NCBI GenBank assembly: GCA_024233835.1
Contig: JACKPC010000006.1
Location: 124,001-188,000 of the forward strand
Length of the DNA stretch: 64,000 nt
From: Leptospiraceae bacterium
Lineage (GTDB): Bacteria; Spirochaetota; Leptospiria; Leptospirales; Leptospiraceae
Reading direction: 5' to 3'
In this document: positions 48,902 to 59,034 of the stretch, piece by piece
Numbering within the stretch: position 1 is the first letter of the stretch
Layout: each line of letters opens with the position of its first letter
The notes under the pieces: generated by a model
The model's input: the letters and a program-made list of their open reading frames with translations, nothing else
The model's database searches: none
What the model was told of the DNA's origin: nothing
Program-made: the position numbers and the translations under genes

Positions 48902-51457
48902 TCAGAGCTTCTTGCTGACAGTTTTAATTTCATAAATTTCTAATTCATCGCCAACTACTATCTCATTATATCCATCAAGCATGATACCGCATTCAAAACC
49001 GGTAGCTACTTCATTTACGTCATCTTTCACACGTTTAAGAGAGCGAATTTTTCCATCAAAAAGAACTATATTTTCTCTTATCACACGCACAAAATTAGAA
49101 CGATGCACTTTGCCATCGGTGACCATACAACCTGCAATATTACCCACTTTAGATATTTTGAAGACTTCGCGAATTTCCATTTTACCGACAATTTCTTCGA
49201 CTTTATCAGGTTCCAGGAGTCCTTCCATAGCCTGCTTGATATCATTTACAATGTCATAGATAATACTGTAATATTTGATCTCAACACCTTCTTTCTCGGC
49301 CAGGTTTAAAGTTCTGGGGTTGGCTCTTACATGAAATCCTACAATAATCGCATTAGAAGCAGAAGCCAGCATCACATCGCTATCAATAATGGCCCCGGTT
49401 CCTGCATGAATAACACCCAGTTTCACCTGATCATTAGAAAGTTTTTGAACTGCTTCTGTAATTGCTTCAGCAGAACCTCTAACGTCTGCTTTAATGATAA
49501 TTTTAAGCTCTTTAAGTTCACCCCTCTGGATAATCTCATTCATATTATCGAGGGTAACACGAGTAACATTTTGTGCCTGACCGATTCTCTCGTATTCTTT
49601 ACGGTGATTCGAGATCTGGCGGGCTTCCTTCTCATCTTCAACAGAATCAAATGGATCTCCCGCTCCCGGAACTCCATCAATACCGGTAACTACTACAGGA
49701 AAAGAGGGCCCGGCTTCCCGAACTTCTTTTCCATGATCGTCATACATAGCTCTGACCCTACCGGAATAAACGCCCGAAAGAAACGCATCTCCAACTCGAA
49801 GAGTTCCGTTTTGAATCAATACAGTTGCTACAGGACCTCTACCCGGATCCAATTTAGCTTCAATGATAGTTCCCTTGGCTTTACGGCCATGATTTGCTTT
49901 TAGCTCCAGCATTTCGGCCTGTAATAAAATCATCTCCAGAAGCTTTTCTATGCCAATATTTTCCCGTGCTGATATTTTACAGAAAATCGTATCACCACCC
50001 CAATCTTCAGATTGAAGTCCAAAATTTGCTAATTCCTGCATTACTTTATCCGGATTAGCAGCAGGAAGATCTATCTTATTTATAGCTACTATAATCGGTA
50101 CATTTGCAGCTCTTGCATGATCAATAGCTTCTTTCGTTTGCTCTTTCACACCATCATCTGCGGCTACTACTAGAATGACTATATCTGTAATCTTCGCTCC
50201 ACGAGCCCTCATTGAAGTGAAAGCTTCGTGTCCGGGTGTATCTAAAAATGTAATAATTCCATTGGGAGTATGAACCTGATAAGCTCCAATATGCTGGGTA
50301 ATTCCCCCTGACTCCTGATCGATAATATCACTTTTGCGAATTGTATCCAGTAAACGAGTTTTTCCGTGGTCTACGTGACCCATGATGGTAACAACCGGAG
50401 GACGATTCGTATAATCATCCGGGCTATCTGCTTTTTCTTGTATTACAGTTTCATCATATAGGGAAACAATATTTACTTTACAGGAGTATTCATCGGCCAG
50501 AATGCTGGCAGTGTCACTATCAATAATATTATTAATTGTGACCATCATTCCCATCTTCATTAGCTTACCAATAATTTCTCCCGGTTTAAGGTTCATTTTC
50601 TTGGCAAGCTCTCCTACCTGAACATTTTCCATTATGGAAATTTCTTTTGGAACACTGGATAGGGAAAGACCACCTGTATTTTTCTTATATGATTGCTTGA
50701 AGAATTTTGCATTTTCCTGACCGCGAATATTATTCTTTTCACGACCTTTGTCTGAAGAGCCACCGCTCCTTTTACTTCTACCCTGACTTCCCGCCTGTTG
50801 AGGTTGAACACCGACTATTGGAGAAAAACCCGTTCCGCTTTCACGATTCTGTTCATTTCCTCCTCTACTGCGTCCACCGCCACCAGCATTTCCACCACCG
50901 CTTCCACCCTGATTCGGTCTTTGACCTTCTCCTCTATTGGAACGAAAATCCGGCCTTCCTCCCCTTCCACCACCTCTGCCTTCCGGCGGAGAGCTACTCG
51001 GAGATTTATGAGCTCTGGCTACGATCGGATTTCTATCATTTCTTGGAAAAAGAGTATTAGGACGGACAACTTTCTGAGCTTTATTCTGAAAGTCAGAATC
51101 AGAAGTTTTCTTTTCTTCGGAAGCAGAATGCCTGGGTTGCCTGGTTGGAGCGTGTTCCTCTTTCGGAGTTTCTTTGGCTATTCTGGCATGACGTATAATT
51201 GGGGAAGGTTTATCAGCTTCCTTTTTTATAGGCAATTCGGGCAAGGGTTTCTTTCTATCATCTTTTGACTGAGCAGAACCTTCCTGTCCAGACTGCTTGG
51301 ATGCAGATTGAAACATCTTTTTTCCCTGGGATGCTTGTTCAGGTTTAGACCCACGAGGTTTTTTCTTAATAACAATCTTCTTTTTAGATGAAGAATTTTC
51401 ACCTGAAATTAGTTGCCCTATAGTTTTTGTATTTTCTTTACTCTTTTTTTCTTCCAT
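48902..51457 (-). CDS. infB: Translation initiation factor IF-2
   Basis: 851 residues. Long basic N-terminus with a glycine/arginine-rich low-complexity part (GRGGGRGGRPDFRSNRGEGQ and GSGGGNAGGGGRSRGG). The IF2_N motif (MKLNLKPGEI-like region near 285) and the GTPase follow: G1 GHVDHGKTRLLD, G3 DTPGHEAF, G4 NKID. Domains II-IV bring fMet-tRNA to the 30S subunit. The G/R-rich stretch resembles an RNA-binding tail. Downstream of nusA by 20 bp. Confidence 0.96.
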   Translation of the reverse strand: MEEKKSKENTKTIGQLISGENSSSKKKIVIKKKPRGSKPEQASQGKKMFQSASKQSGQEGSAQSKDDRKKPLPELPIKKEADKPSPIIRHARIAKETPKEEHAPTRQPRHSASEEKKTSDSDFQNKAQKVVRPNTLFPRNDRNPIVARAHKSPSSSPPEGRGGGRGGRPDFRSNRGEGQRPNQGGSGGGNAGGGGRSRGGNEQNRESGTGFSPIVGVQPQQAGSQGRSKRSGGSSDKGREKNNIRGQENAKFFKQSYKKNTGGLSLSSVPKEISIMENVQVGELAKKMNLKPGEIIGKLMKMGMMVTINNIIDSDTASILADEYSCKVNIVSLYDETVIQEKADSPDDYTNRPPVVTIMGHVDHGKTRLLDTIRKSDIIDQESGGITQHIGAYQVHTPNGIITFLDTPGHEAFTSMRARGAKITDIVILVVAADDGVKEQTKEAIDHARAANVPIIVAINKIDLPAANPDKVMQELANFGLQSEDWGGDTIFCKISARENIGIEKLLEMILLQAEMLELKANHGRKAKGTIIEAKLDPGRGPVATVLIQNGTLRVGDAFLSGVYSGRVRAMYDDHGKEVREAGPSFPVVVTGIDGVPGAGDPFDSVEDEKEARQISNHRKEYERIGQAQNVTRVTLDNMNEIIQRGELKELKIIIKADVRGSAEAITEAVQKLSNDQVKLGVIHAGTGAIIDSDVMLASASNAIIVGFHVRANPRTLNLAEKEGVEIKYYSIIYDIVNDIKQAMEGLLEPDKVEEIVGKMEIREVFKISKVGNIAGCMVTDGKVHRSNFVRVIRENIVLFDGKIRSLKRVKDDVNEVATGFECGIMLDGYNEIVVGDELEIYEIKTVSKKL

Positions 51458-51476
51458 AATCTAAACAGTTTCTCTC

Positions 51477-52904
51477 TCAGGCCTCGTCCACAAGTTCTAC
51501 CGATTCAGTTAGAACTTTCATAATATGCTCGGCTGTAGTCGGCCCAATACCCTGAATCTTGGCCAAATCTGAAGGGTGCATTTCAATAAGTGTTTCCACA
51601 TCACCAACCCCACCACTTTCAAGAAGGTCAATCACTCTCTTACTTAAACCCGGGATCTCATTCAATGGAGTTCCGATTTCTTCATCATTTTCATTTTCAA
51701 ATTCTTCTTCATATTCATCTTCAGATTCGGCCTCATCATATTGCTCCATCTGATGAACCTGTTCTTCCACAGGACGAAAAAGCCTTTCCAGTCTTTCTCT
51801 GGCAGCCGGAGTGGACATTTCCTCTTCATACTGTGAATGACTAATTACTGTTATTTTATAACCGGTAATTTGAGAAGCTAATTTTACATTCGAATTTCGA
51901 GCCCCACCGGTAGCCTGCTTTACTGATTCATCCAGAACTACTACCAGAGCTTCCCTTTTCTCAATATCAACTTTTACTTCAACAGGCTTCGCCGGAGAAA
52001 TCGCATTAGTAATGAAATCAACCGGATTTCCTGAATATTGTATGATGTCAATCCTCTCGTTTCCTAATTCCCTAACAATAGATTGAATCCTTACTCCTTT
52101 CATACCCACACAGGCGCCAATCGGATCTATATCTCCCCTATTGGCAGCTACTACAATCTTAGTCCGTACAGAAGGCATTCTGGCGATATCTACAATTTCT
52201 ATAAGTTTATCGTAGATCTCGGGGATTTCCATTTCAAATAGTTTTTTTACAAAATCAGCCGAAGCCCTCGAAAGTGTAATGATAGGTCCCGGTTCGCGAT
52301 ACCGTTCTCGCTTAAGCTCAACCTTCGCGATAATCGCTTTCAGTCTATCTCCCTGCTTATATCTTTCACCCGGACATTGCTCTTTTCTGGGCATAATAGC
52401 TTCGACTTTGCCGAGATCGATACTCATGGTATCCTTATTCTTCCATCTCTGGAAAAAGCCATGAGTCAACTCCCCTTCTTTTTCCTTATATTCATTATAT
52501 AGAAGCTCTCTTTCCATTTCCTTAAGACGTTGGAAAACCATTTGCCTTGCCTGATTGGAGACAATCCGAGAAAGCTCTACCGGTTTTTCTTTTACCAGGA
52601 TGGTTTCATCCACTTCAACGTCCGGGTTTATTTTTCTGGCTTCATCAATATGAATAAAAAGTGGATCTTTTTCTTTTGAAAAAGAAACCTTTCTGGGTAT
52701 AACAAGCACAACTTCATTTTTCTCGTTAAACTCGGCCGAAATATTGACCTCAGGATCACTGATATTCATCCTTTTCTTATAAGCAGTGACCAGAGATTCT
52801 TTTATGATGTCTAATACTGCATCTCTCTTCAGGTCTTTATCCGCACAAAACTGTTGTACGGCTTCAAAAATGCTAATGTCACCCTGTGCTTGTTTAGTTG
52901 CCAT
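51477..52904 (-). CDS. nusA: Transcription termination/antitermination protein NusA
   Basis: 475 residues. NusA N-terminal domain (1-130), S1 (about 135-200), KH1-KH2 (GDIDPIGACVGMKGVRIQSI is the KH signature). A very acidic linker (ESEDEYEEEFENENDEE) precedes a helix-hairpin-helix C-terminus (EIPGLSKRVIDLLESGGVGD, IQGIGPTTAEHIMKVL). It controls RNA polymerase pausing. Three bases after rimP. Confidence 0.95.
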   Translation of the reverse strand: MATKQAQGDISIFEAVQQFCADKDLKRDAVLDIIKESLVTAYKKRMNISDPEVNISAEFNEKNEVVLVIPRKVSFSKEKDPLFIHIDEARKINPDVEVDETILVKEKPVELSRIVSNQARQMVFQRLKEMERELLYNEYKEKEGELTHGFFQRWKNKDTMSIDLGKVEAIMPRKEQCPGERYKQGDRLKAIIAKVELKRERYREPGPIITLSRASADFVKKLFEMEIPEIYDKLIEIVDIARMPSVRTKIVVAANRGDIDPIGACVGMKGVRIQSIVRELGNERIDIIQYSGNPVDFITNAISPAKPVEVKVDIEKREALVVVLDESVKQATGGARNSNVKLASQITGYKITVISHSQYEEEMSTPAARERLERLFRPVEEQVHQMEQYDEAESEDEYEEEFENENDEEIGTPLNEIPGLSKRVIDLLESGGVGDVETLIEMHPSDLAKIQGIGPTTAEHIMKVLTESVELVDEA

Positions 52905-52906
52905 AT

Positions 52907-53416
52907 CTAAATACTAACGTATAAATTCCCTTTTATTAAGTCACTCAAATTTACAATTATAGGCTCTTCCGCCTTTTTTTTCTTTCCTTTCTGAAAAACC
53001 TCTAAGTGAACTTCTTTTTCGTTCACGGAAAGAATTTTGTAAACCTTTTCCATTTCTTTTCCTTCTTCATTTCTATGCTTCAATTTCACTAAAAGTCCCT
53101 GAAACCTTTGCAAATCAGAAGGAATCTTCAGTTCTCGTTCTGCGCCTGCTGAAGAAACCCTGAGTACAAAATCAAGCTCTCCCTTTTCTGTTTCCAGAAG
53201 CGAAGAAAACTCTCGAGATACCGTTTCACATTCACCGATAGAAACAGATCCATACTTATTCTCAAAATTGTCCAGATAAAGCTCTATCAGATAGCGCTTA
53301 TTCCTAGCATGTACTTTTACATCATAAATAGCAATGGGGTGGGAAATAATACTGTTAACGTAATCTATAATTTCTTGTTCGTTTATAGTCAATAGACACA
53401 ACCCACTAAAGCGCAA
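52907..53416 (-). CDS. rimP: Ribosome maturation factor RimP
   Basis: RimP/YhbC fold: NEQEIIDYVNSIISHPIAIY, then KRYLIELYLDN, VSIGECETVSREFSSLLETE and LRVSSAGAERELKIP (the SSPG-like motif reads SSAG). It assists 30S maturation. There is no ATG: the longest frame starts at TTG 53416, but TTG 53392 (MTINEQ) fits the family length better. It heads the rimP-nusA-infB-rbfA-truB-rpsO-pnp run. Confidence 0.88.
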   Translation of the reverse strand: MRFSGLCLLTINEQEIIDYVNSIISHPIAIYDVKVHARNKRYLIELYLDNFENKYGSVSIGECETVSREFSSLLETEKGELDFVLRVSSAGAERELKIPSDLQRFQGLLVKLKHRNEEGKEMEKVYKILSVNEKEVHLEVFQKGKKKKAEEPIIVNLSDLIKGNLYVSI

Positions 53417-53543
53417 ACCCTGAGTCAGGACGCCAAAACCAGATTTGTACTAGACTAAAAAGAGCTATAGATGTGTAAAGCAAAAAATCTAATCTATTAT
53501 TGAAAAGCCGAAAAACCGCTTGATGAGAAAGAAAACTCCCGGT
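53417..53543. other. Intergenic region upstream of rimP
   Basis: 127 bp, AT-rich. On the minus strand it contains TTTACA and TCTAGT-like boxes near 53445-53485 that could be the rimP operon promoter. No hairpin or gene seen. Confidence 0.3.
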
Positions 53544-55691
53544 TTATATATCCAGATCGGGTTCTTCTTCAAGGTAATGAACCTTGATTAGGGAGAGATC
53601 ATCCGTAAGATCACCGGTTTCTTTAAGAAATCGAACCAATTCCTCTAAACTCCCCTTGCTTTTTTCTACAGATCGTAAAAATAAGGTCTCATCTTCGTTG
53701 ATTTTTTTATAAAGGCTTTTTTCTGTAGAAATATTCAAATCATCCCTACCATCTGAACCGCAGATCAGGATATCTCCCGGATTGAGACAGAAACTCTCTA
53801 ACTGAAAAGGCAAGTCATCTATTGTAGTTCCCAGTTTTCGCATATCAAATTGTTTTTCCAAAAAAACAGCAAGGCCATCTCTCAGTAAAACAGTAGAAGG
53901 ATGCTCTGCATTAAATAAATACATTTCACCACTTGACTCTCTCACAAGACCGCAGACAACTGATATTAACATAGAGCCATTAAAAGTACGAAAAATATCA
54001 TCCAGTTCTTTGTAAAACTTATACATCCATTCATCAGGAGAAATTTGTAAAACCCTGTCCCCTTTGGCAGAGCGACTGAGAATATTATTAATGGCAGTTC
54101 CGGCAACAATCGCTCCTCCGGCACCCTGCATAGATTTTCCCATGGCATCACCGTTTATAAAAAATATATAACGATTTTCTTTATTATAAAACCTTAAATT
54201 ACCGGTAATAACAATGTCTCCTCCCAGTTCTCCATTTCTTCTCCGGAATTCAAATTTCTTTTTTTGTTCGATGTATACTTCAGTACGAATAAACCTTGAT
54301 TTATTAAAATTCGTCGATAAAGGTTTTTCAATTAAAGAAGTCAAAAAATAATCCCCATTCTGCTGAATATTTAAAGCATTGATTTCTTCCATTTTTTCAA
54401 TGACTTCTTTTGTCCTGGCAACAACCTTCATTTCCAGTGTTTCATTCAGCTCTTCCATTTTGTTGTGCAAAAATATAAATTTACGAGCAAGAACAGTAGC
54501 AATTCCCATTATCAAAGTAAAGAAACCATATTTGGTGAAAGATAGTCCGGTATTTAAAAACGCAGAATCAATTATATCATAAATCCCGCAAAGCATGGCT
54601 ATTGCAAAGCCCATAAACAAAACCATAGAGTATTCTAATTTCTTATGTAACGCTTTATAATAGATACGAACCAGAAGAGGAAAGCCTATTAGAAAAGTAC
54701 TAAACTGCCAGACTCGCAAAATATATTCTGCAATGTACATAGGAGGAAAAAGGGTGATGAACGATAACAAATAATTATAATTTGCATAATACCGAAGGGT
54801 TCTATCATCTTTCCTAAAAAATAAATACTGCAAAAAATAAAGTGCAGTAACCACCATAGGATATAAGACCATGAGTTCAATTCTCTGGACTAAATTGGTA
54901 TCAATCTGAAATTCTAAAATATTCGCACTACGGGTATATAAGTAAATTCCAATACCAATTGCGTATAAGCCAAAATAAAGGTTATATTTATCCAATTTTC
55001 TTTTAGAATATAAGAAAAGATGATATAAGCCTACAATGATATAAATTCCGATAAGGATGAGAGATAGGAGATCTCGACTTTCATAGATTAGATTTTTATA
55101 ATAACCTATTTGATAACCACGAGTTACATAAAAACCCGTGTGATCGTATTTCGAATCACCATATAAACGAATTAATAACTGATTTTTTCCATCCAGTAAA
55201 TTGGTCGGATCTAATTCAAAAACCTGATCCCGAAGGGTTCTATGAAAAGTAATTTTATCTTTTAGAAACTCTCCTTCTTTATGAATAAATTTTCCATTTA
55301 AATAAACCTCAAAGGCCTCCCCAATTTCACCAAAACGGATAGCTGTCTGCTTATTTTTTTCAATAGTGTTTAATTCAATTGTAAAATGGGTTAAAAGAGT
55401 ATAGGTTCCCACTTTATTATGAGATGGATATATTTTATTGATATTTATAGGAAAACTATCGAGGCGAATCCAATTTCGCTCAGGTTGAAAATTCGGAAAA
55501 AAGGTTTCATCCACAGAATCATTGATCCACCAGACTCTCGGGCTACATTCCGGAATACTACAATCAAGAGTCAGATCAATAGGTAAAGTTTCTGCCTCAG
55601 AGGAAAAAAATGCAGAAAACAACAAACAGAAAAATACAATAAAATATATTTTTTTTAAATGTACCCTTATACTGGAGAAAAAAAGCACCAC
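53544..55691 (-). CDS. 7TM sensor with SpoIIE-type phosphatase domain
   Basis: 715 residues. Signal-anchor segment, then an extracytoplasmic 7TMR-DISM-type beta domain (about 40-195: NKVGTYTLLTHFTIEL, GEAFEVYLNGKFIHKEGEFL), seven membrane helices (about 205-420) and a cytoplasmic SpoIIE/PP2C phosphatase: GELGGDIVITGNLRFY, FFINGDAMGKSMQGAGGAIV, NPGDILICGSDGRDDL (metal-binding Asp residues). It should dephosphorylate a STAS-type antagonist; the STAS protein at 26542 is one candidate. Co-oriented with the unknown gene at 55693. Confidence 0.9.
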   Translation of the reverse strand: MVLFFSSIRVHLKKIYFIVFFCLLFSAFFSSEAETLPIDLTLDCSIPECSPRVWWINDSVDETFFPNFQPERNWIRLDSFPININKIYPSHNKVGTYTLLTHFTIELNTIEKNKQTAIRFGEIGEAFEVYLNGKFIHKEGEFLKDKITFHRTLRDQVFELDPTNLLDGKNQLLIRLYGDSKYDHTGFYVTRGYQIGYYKNLIYESRDLLSLILIGIYIIVGLYHLFLYSKRKLDKYNLYFGLYAIGIGIYLYTRSANILEFQIDTNLVQRIELMVLYPMVVTALYFLQYLFFRKDDRTLRYYANYNYLLSFITLFPPMYIAEYILRVWQFSTFLIGFPLLVRIYYKALHKKLEYSMVLFMGFAIAMLCGIYDIIDSAFLNTGLSFTKYGFFTLIMGIATVLARKFIFLHNKMEELNETLEMKVVARTKEVIEKMEEINALNIQQNGDYFLTSLIEKPLSTNFNKSRFIRTEVYIEQKKKFEFRRRNGELGGDIVITGNLRFYNKENRYIFFINGDAMGKSMQGAGGAIVAGTAINNILSRSAKGDRVLQISPDEWMYKFYKELDDIFRTFNGSMLISVVCGLVRESSGEMYLFNAEHPSTVLLRDGLAVFLEKQFDMRKLGTTIDDLPFQLESFCLNPGDILICGSDGRDDLNISTEKSLYKKINEDETLFLRSVEKSKGSLEELVRFLKETGDLTDDLSLIKVHYLEEEPDLDI

Positions 55692-55692
55692 A

Positions 55693-56508
55693 TTACCTTC
55701 TAAAGTTCGGAAGGTTTATATTCTGAATGGCACTTTTTGTAAACTCATAAAATTCTTCGAGACAATATCCCACCGTTCTTCCTTCAAGAATCGTTGCCCT
55801 ATCGAAACGAGGATTAAAATGTACTTCTTCATCAATATTTTGAATAACCGTTCCACCGGTAGATTCATTATCGTCTAAAATTTTATGAATGAAGGTTTTA
55901 AACTCCTGAAATACTTCTACAGCTTCCGACATAAACAATCTGGACTGTTTATTTTTCATTCGTCCCAATTGTTCTTTAAAATCCTGCTTATCACAGAGTG
56001 CATATTCTTCAATGGTTTCCGTGAGAACTTTCATATTCCTGCGTATATTCTCAATAGATTTAATGAGATTATCTCTTTCGGTAGCATGAGTAAAGTCTAA
56101 AGAAATATGGGAATCTCCCAGGACGGGCAAATATTCCATTTCCATTCGGTTTAAAAGAGTAGCAATCAAATTTATCTCAGAATCGTTGCAATGAGGTGTA
56201 AGTTTCATGACTACAAGATTCTCAAGAGGATTCCGTTTCTCGATTTCTGCCTTTCCTTCACCATTGGAATTCTCTTCTCCGGCTTTTTTATGCTTCTCTT
56301 TTTCAGCAGTGGCATAGGTAGAATAATGAATATTTTGAGGAATTCCATCCGGAGAAATTTCCAGGATTCTCTTTTTGTATTTTTCTATATACAACCTGGC
56401 TCTCTCCTTCTGGTTATCTCTTTTGGATTTTTGCTGAATTGTCTCCAGAAGATTGATTAACCTCTGATATTTTTGTATTTCTATCAACTGCTCACTGCTT
56501 AAAGGCAT
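55693..56508 (-). CDS. Hypothetical protein
   Basis: 271 residues, soluble. A helical N-terminus (EQLIEIQKYQRLINLLETIQ, then RARLYIEKYKKRILEI) suggests a coiled coil; a Glu/Gly linker follows, then a mixed region (NLIATLLNRMEMEYLPVLGD, LDFTHATERDNLIKSIENIR) and an acidic middle. No family recognised. It lies between the stomatin genes and the phosphatase gene on the same strand with one- to six-base gaps, so it is likely co-transcribed. Function cannot be assigned. Confidence 0.72.
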   Translation of the reverse strand: MPLSSEQLIEIQKYQRLINLLETIQQKSKRDNQKERARLYIEKYKKRILEISPDGIPQNIHYSTYATAEKEKHKKAGEENSNGEGKAEIEKRNPLENLVVMKLTPHCNDSEINLIATLLNRMEMEYLPVLGDSHISLDFTHATERDNLIKSIENIRRNMKVLTETIEEYALCDKQDFKEQLGRMKNKQSRLFMSEAVEVFQEFKTFIHKILDDNESTGGTVIQNIDEEVHFNPRFDRATILEGRTVGYCLEEFYEFTKSAIQNINLPNFRR

Positions 56509-56514
56509 TTTGTT

Positions 56515-57438
56515 TTACCTGTCTGTTTTGTTTAAAAAGTTTTCGATAGATGCGGTAACCGATTCCATGCTGGTAATATCAAGTGGAACTATCACATCAC
56601 TATTTTCTTTTGCCAGTTTTTTTAGCTGACTGATATACCTTTCTGATACCTGAAGCCGAACTGCATCTTTTCCACCTTTCATAGAGATGGATTCTGCAAT
56701 CTTACGGATACTTTTGGCCGTTGCTTCCGCAATAGCTAAAATTTCTTTCGCTTTTCCTTCAGACTCATTAATCCATTTCTGTTTTTCCCCTTCGGACTTA
56801 TTTATTGCTTCCTGCATCAAACCCTGGGAACGGTTAATACGGGAATTCCTATCTCCTTCAGAAAGAGAAATTTCTGCTCTTTTCTTCAATTCCGAGTTCT
56901 TTTGCTTTTCCATGGACTCAATCACCGTTTTTGGAGGAGTCAAGTTCTGGATTTCGTAACGATTTACACGAACTCCCCAGGACTCAGAAGCCTGATCCAG
57001 TATATCCACGATTTTTTGATTCATGTTGGCTCTTGCTTCAAAGGTTTTATCCAGATCCATAGTTCCAATAATAGCGCGCATCGTTGTTTGAGCCAGCTGT
57101 ACTGCGGCATAAACATAGTCATCAATCCCGTAGGATGCTTTTTGTGGATCCAGAACAACCAGATAAAGAATGCCATCCACTTTTACCTGAACGTTATCCC
57201 TGGTAATACAGATCTGCGGTTGAACTTCAATAGCCTGTTCTTTCAGAGTATGTTTATAGGAAACCCTATCAATAAAAGGAATCAAAAGGTGAAAACCTGC
57301 TTCGAGTGTCGCATTATATTTTCCGAATCGTTCCACAATCAATACTTCCCTTGTGGGAACAATACGAATGGAAGTAATAAATTTAAAAGCTACAAAGAGA
57401 ATAAACGCTGCCCAAAAACCATATACAAAAAAATCCAT
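56515..57438 (-). CDS. SPFH/stomatin-like membrane protein 2
   Basis: 307 residues. One N-terminal helix, then a band-7 domain (VERFGKYNATLEAGFHLLIP, TRDNVQVKVDGILYLVVLD, YVYAAVQLAQTTMRAIIG, GVRVNRYEIQNLTPP) and a long C-terminal coiled coil (about 185-260). A paralog of the next gene. ATG 57438 overlaps the stop of the 57438-58367 gene (TAATG). Such proteins form large oligomeric rings on the membrane. Confidence 0.92.
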   Translation of the reverse strand: MDFFVYGFWAAFILFVAFKFITSIRIVPTREVLIVERFGKYNATLEAGFHLLIPFIDRVSYKHTLKEQAIEVQPQICITRDNVQVKVDGILYLVVLDPQKASYGIDDYVYAAVQLAQTTMRAIIGTMDLDKTFEARANMNQKIVDILDQASESWGVRVNRYEIQNLTPPKTVIESMEKQKNSELKKRAEISLSEGDRNSRINRSQGLMQEAINKSEGEKQKWINESEGKAKEILAIAEATAKSIRKIAESISMKGGKDAVRLQVSERYISQLKKLAKENSDVIVPLDITSMESVTASIENFLNKTDR

Positions 57439-58367
57439 TATTTACCCCCTTTAGGCGTCAACTGCGGAAGTTTCCCGGTAACCTTGGAAACCCCTTCAAA
57501 AAAGGAAAGGATAGAAGCTACATTGGTAGGTAGAACTGTAGTTTTATTGGTAGCGAGTATTTCTCCCACACTATCAATATATTCCTGGATAATCCGGAGG
57601 TCAACCGCTTCAAGTCCACCCTTCTGTGAAATCGCCTCGGAAATTAGCTTGATTCCCTGTGCTGAAGCCTCTGCCATAATTTCAATAGATGCCGCCCTTC
57701 CTTCGGCTTCATTAATCCGTTTAAATTTTTCTCCCTGGGAAATATTAATGGCTTCCATTTTCTCCCCTTCGGAACGATTAATCCGGGATTGCCTTTCTCC
57801 CTCAGAAAGAGTAATTTCGGCTCTCTTTTCCCTTTCTGCCTTCATCTGCTGTTCCATCTCGTGGAGAACGGAACGGGGAGGAGTAATGTTTTTAATCTCG
57901 TAACGAGTCACCTTAATCCCCCAGGGGTCAGTAGCCTCATCTACCTGAGAAACTACATTGGAATTAATCATCTCTCTTTCAGAAAAGGTTTCTTCCAGAC
58001 TCAGTTTTCCAATCTCTGAACGAAGAGTCGTCTTTGCCAACTGGGCAGATGCCATCAAGTAATTATCAATTCCGTAAGAGGCCTTATAAGGATCCATAAT
58101 TTTCAGGTACAAAATTCCATCAACTTCTACAGAAACGTTATCACTGGTGATACATTCCTGGGGTGGAACATCATAGGCCACTTCCTTCAGGTTATTCTTA
58201 TAGGCTACTCTCTCCATAAAAGGAACCAAAAAATGAAAACCTGCATCTAATGTAGCTTTATATTTACCAAAGCTCTCAACAACATACGCAAATTGCTGAG
58301 GTACCACGATGAAAGTTTTCATAACAACGACTATCACTATTATAAATAATATAGTTATCCAAAACAA
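57438..58367 (-). CDS. SPFH/stomatin-like membrane protein 1
   Basis: 309 residues, same family and domain order as the next gene: membrane helix (FWITILFIIVIVVVMKTFIV), band 7 (VESFGKYKATLDAGFHFLVP, TSDNVSVEVDGILYLKIMD, GIKVTRYEIKNITPP) and a coiled coil with GEKFKRINEAEGRAASIEIM. Start TTG 58367. The nfeD gene lies 17 bp upstream; NfeD-stomatin pairs act together in membrane domain maintenance. Two stomatins in a row probably form a hetero-oligomer. Confidence 0.92.
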   Translation of the reverse strand: MFWITILFIIVIVVVMKTFIVVPQQFAYVVESFGKYKATLDAGFHFLVPFMERVAYKNNLKEVAYDVPPQECITSDNVSVEVDGILYLKIMDPYKASYGIDNYLMASAQLAKTTLRSEIGKLSLEETFSEREMINSNVVSQVDEATDPWGIKVTRYEIKNITPPRSVLHEMEQQMKAEREKRAEITLSEGERQSRINRSEGEKMEAINISQGEKFKRINEAEGRAASIEIMAEASAQGIKLISEAISQKGGLEAVDLRIIQEYIDSVGEILATNKTTVLPTNVASILSFFEGVSKVTGKLPQLTPKGGK

Positions 58368-58384
58368 TCTATTTGCCCTCTTCT

Positions 58385-58909
58385 TTATGTAAATTCAGTA
58401 AAGTCATCTGTCTCTTTTTTTTGGCTTTCCAAAAAATTTTTCACATCTTCCTCTTTGGCCTTTTCTACCAGGAAAGTCAAGTTATTTCTGGAGATAAGCT
58501 TAGCATACTGGCCTTCTTCTATTTCCTCTTCAAAACTGACCGCTTCCCAGACCGTTCCCTGGTATTTTACCTTTCCACCTTTCTTTTTAATCCGAACCTT
58601 ATTTATAACGGGAACTATTTTCCCAAATTCTTCGTTTACGCTTAAAGGTTTAAAGGTTCTATTAGGAGGGAAAAATTTGCGAAGCATGGTTCCTCCAATA
58701 AAAATAAGGAGAAATGAAAGTGTAGAAAGTATAATAATTTGATTTAAAAAAGAAAAATGAAATAAACCATACAAAAGACCGGTTATAATTGCAGAAACAC
58801 CCACGAATGATACAAAAGTACCCGGGATTCCAAATTCTAAAACTATAAGAACCACTCCGAGAATAATCCACAGATACATCGGATCTATCCAGTTTGTAAT
58901 GATATTCAT
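58385..58909 (-). CDS. nfeD: NfeD-like membrane protein
   Basis: 174 residues. ATG 58909 is preferred: it has AAGGAAGG nine bases upstream, while the GTG at 58939 lies ahead of it. Membrane helices at the N-terminus (PMYLWIILGVVLIVLEFGIP, FVGVSAIITGLLYGLFHF, IIILSTLSFLLIFIGGTM), then a cytoplasmic OB-fold (KYQGTVWEAVSFEEEIEEGQ, YAKLISRNNLTFLVEK) typical of NfeD. Short type without the protease domain. Heads the operon with the two stomatins. Confidence 0.88.
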   Translation of the reverse strand: MNIITNWIDPMYLWIILGVVLIVLEFGIPGTFVSFVGVSAIITGLLYGLFHFSFLNQIIILSTLSFLLIFIGGTMLRKFFPPNRTFKPLSVNEEFGKIVPVINKVRIKKKGGKVKYQGTVWEAVSFEEEIEEGQYAKLISRNNLTFLVEKAKEEDVKNFLESQKKETDDFTEFT

Positions 58910-59034
58910 TCCAAAAAACCTTCCTTCTGGTATGAACACTTCTTACCTCAAGGGACTATTTGTTTCAAGCAGTTTATTTCCCTTAAACAGTTTTACTCTT
59001 TACAAAGTTTCTATCCTTATACTTTCTTCCAGAC

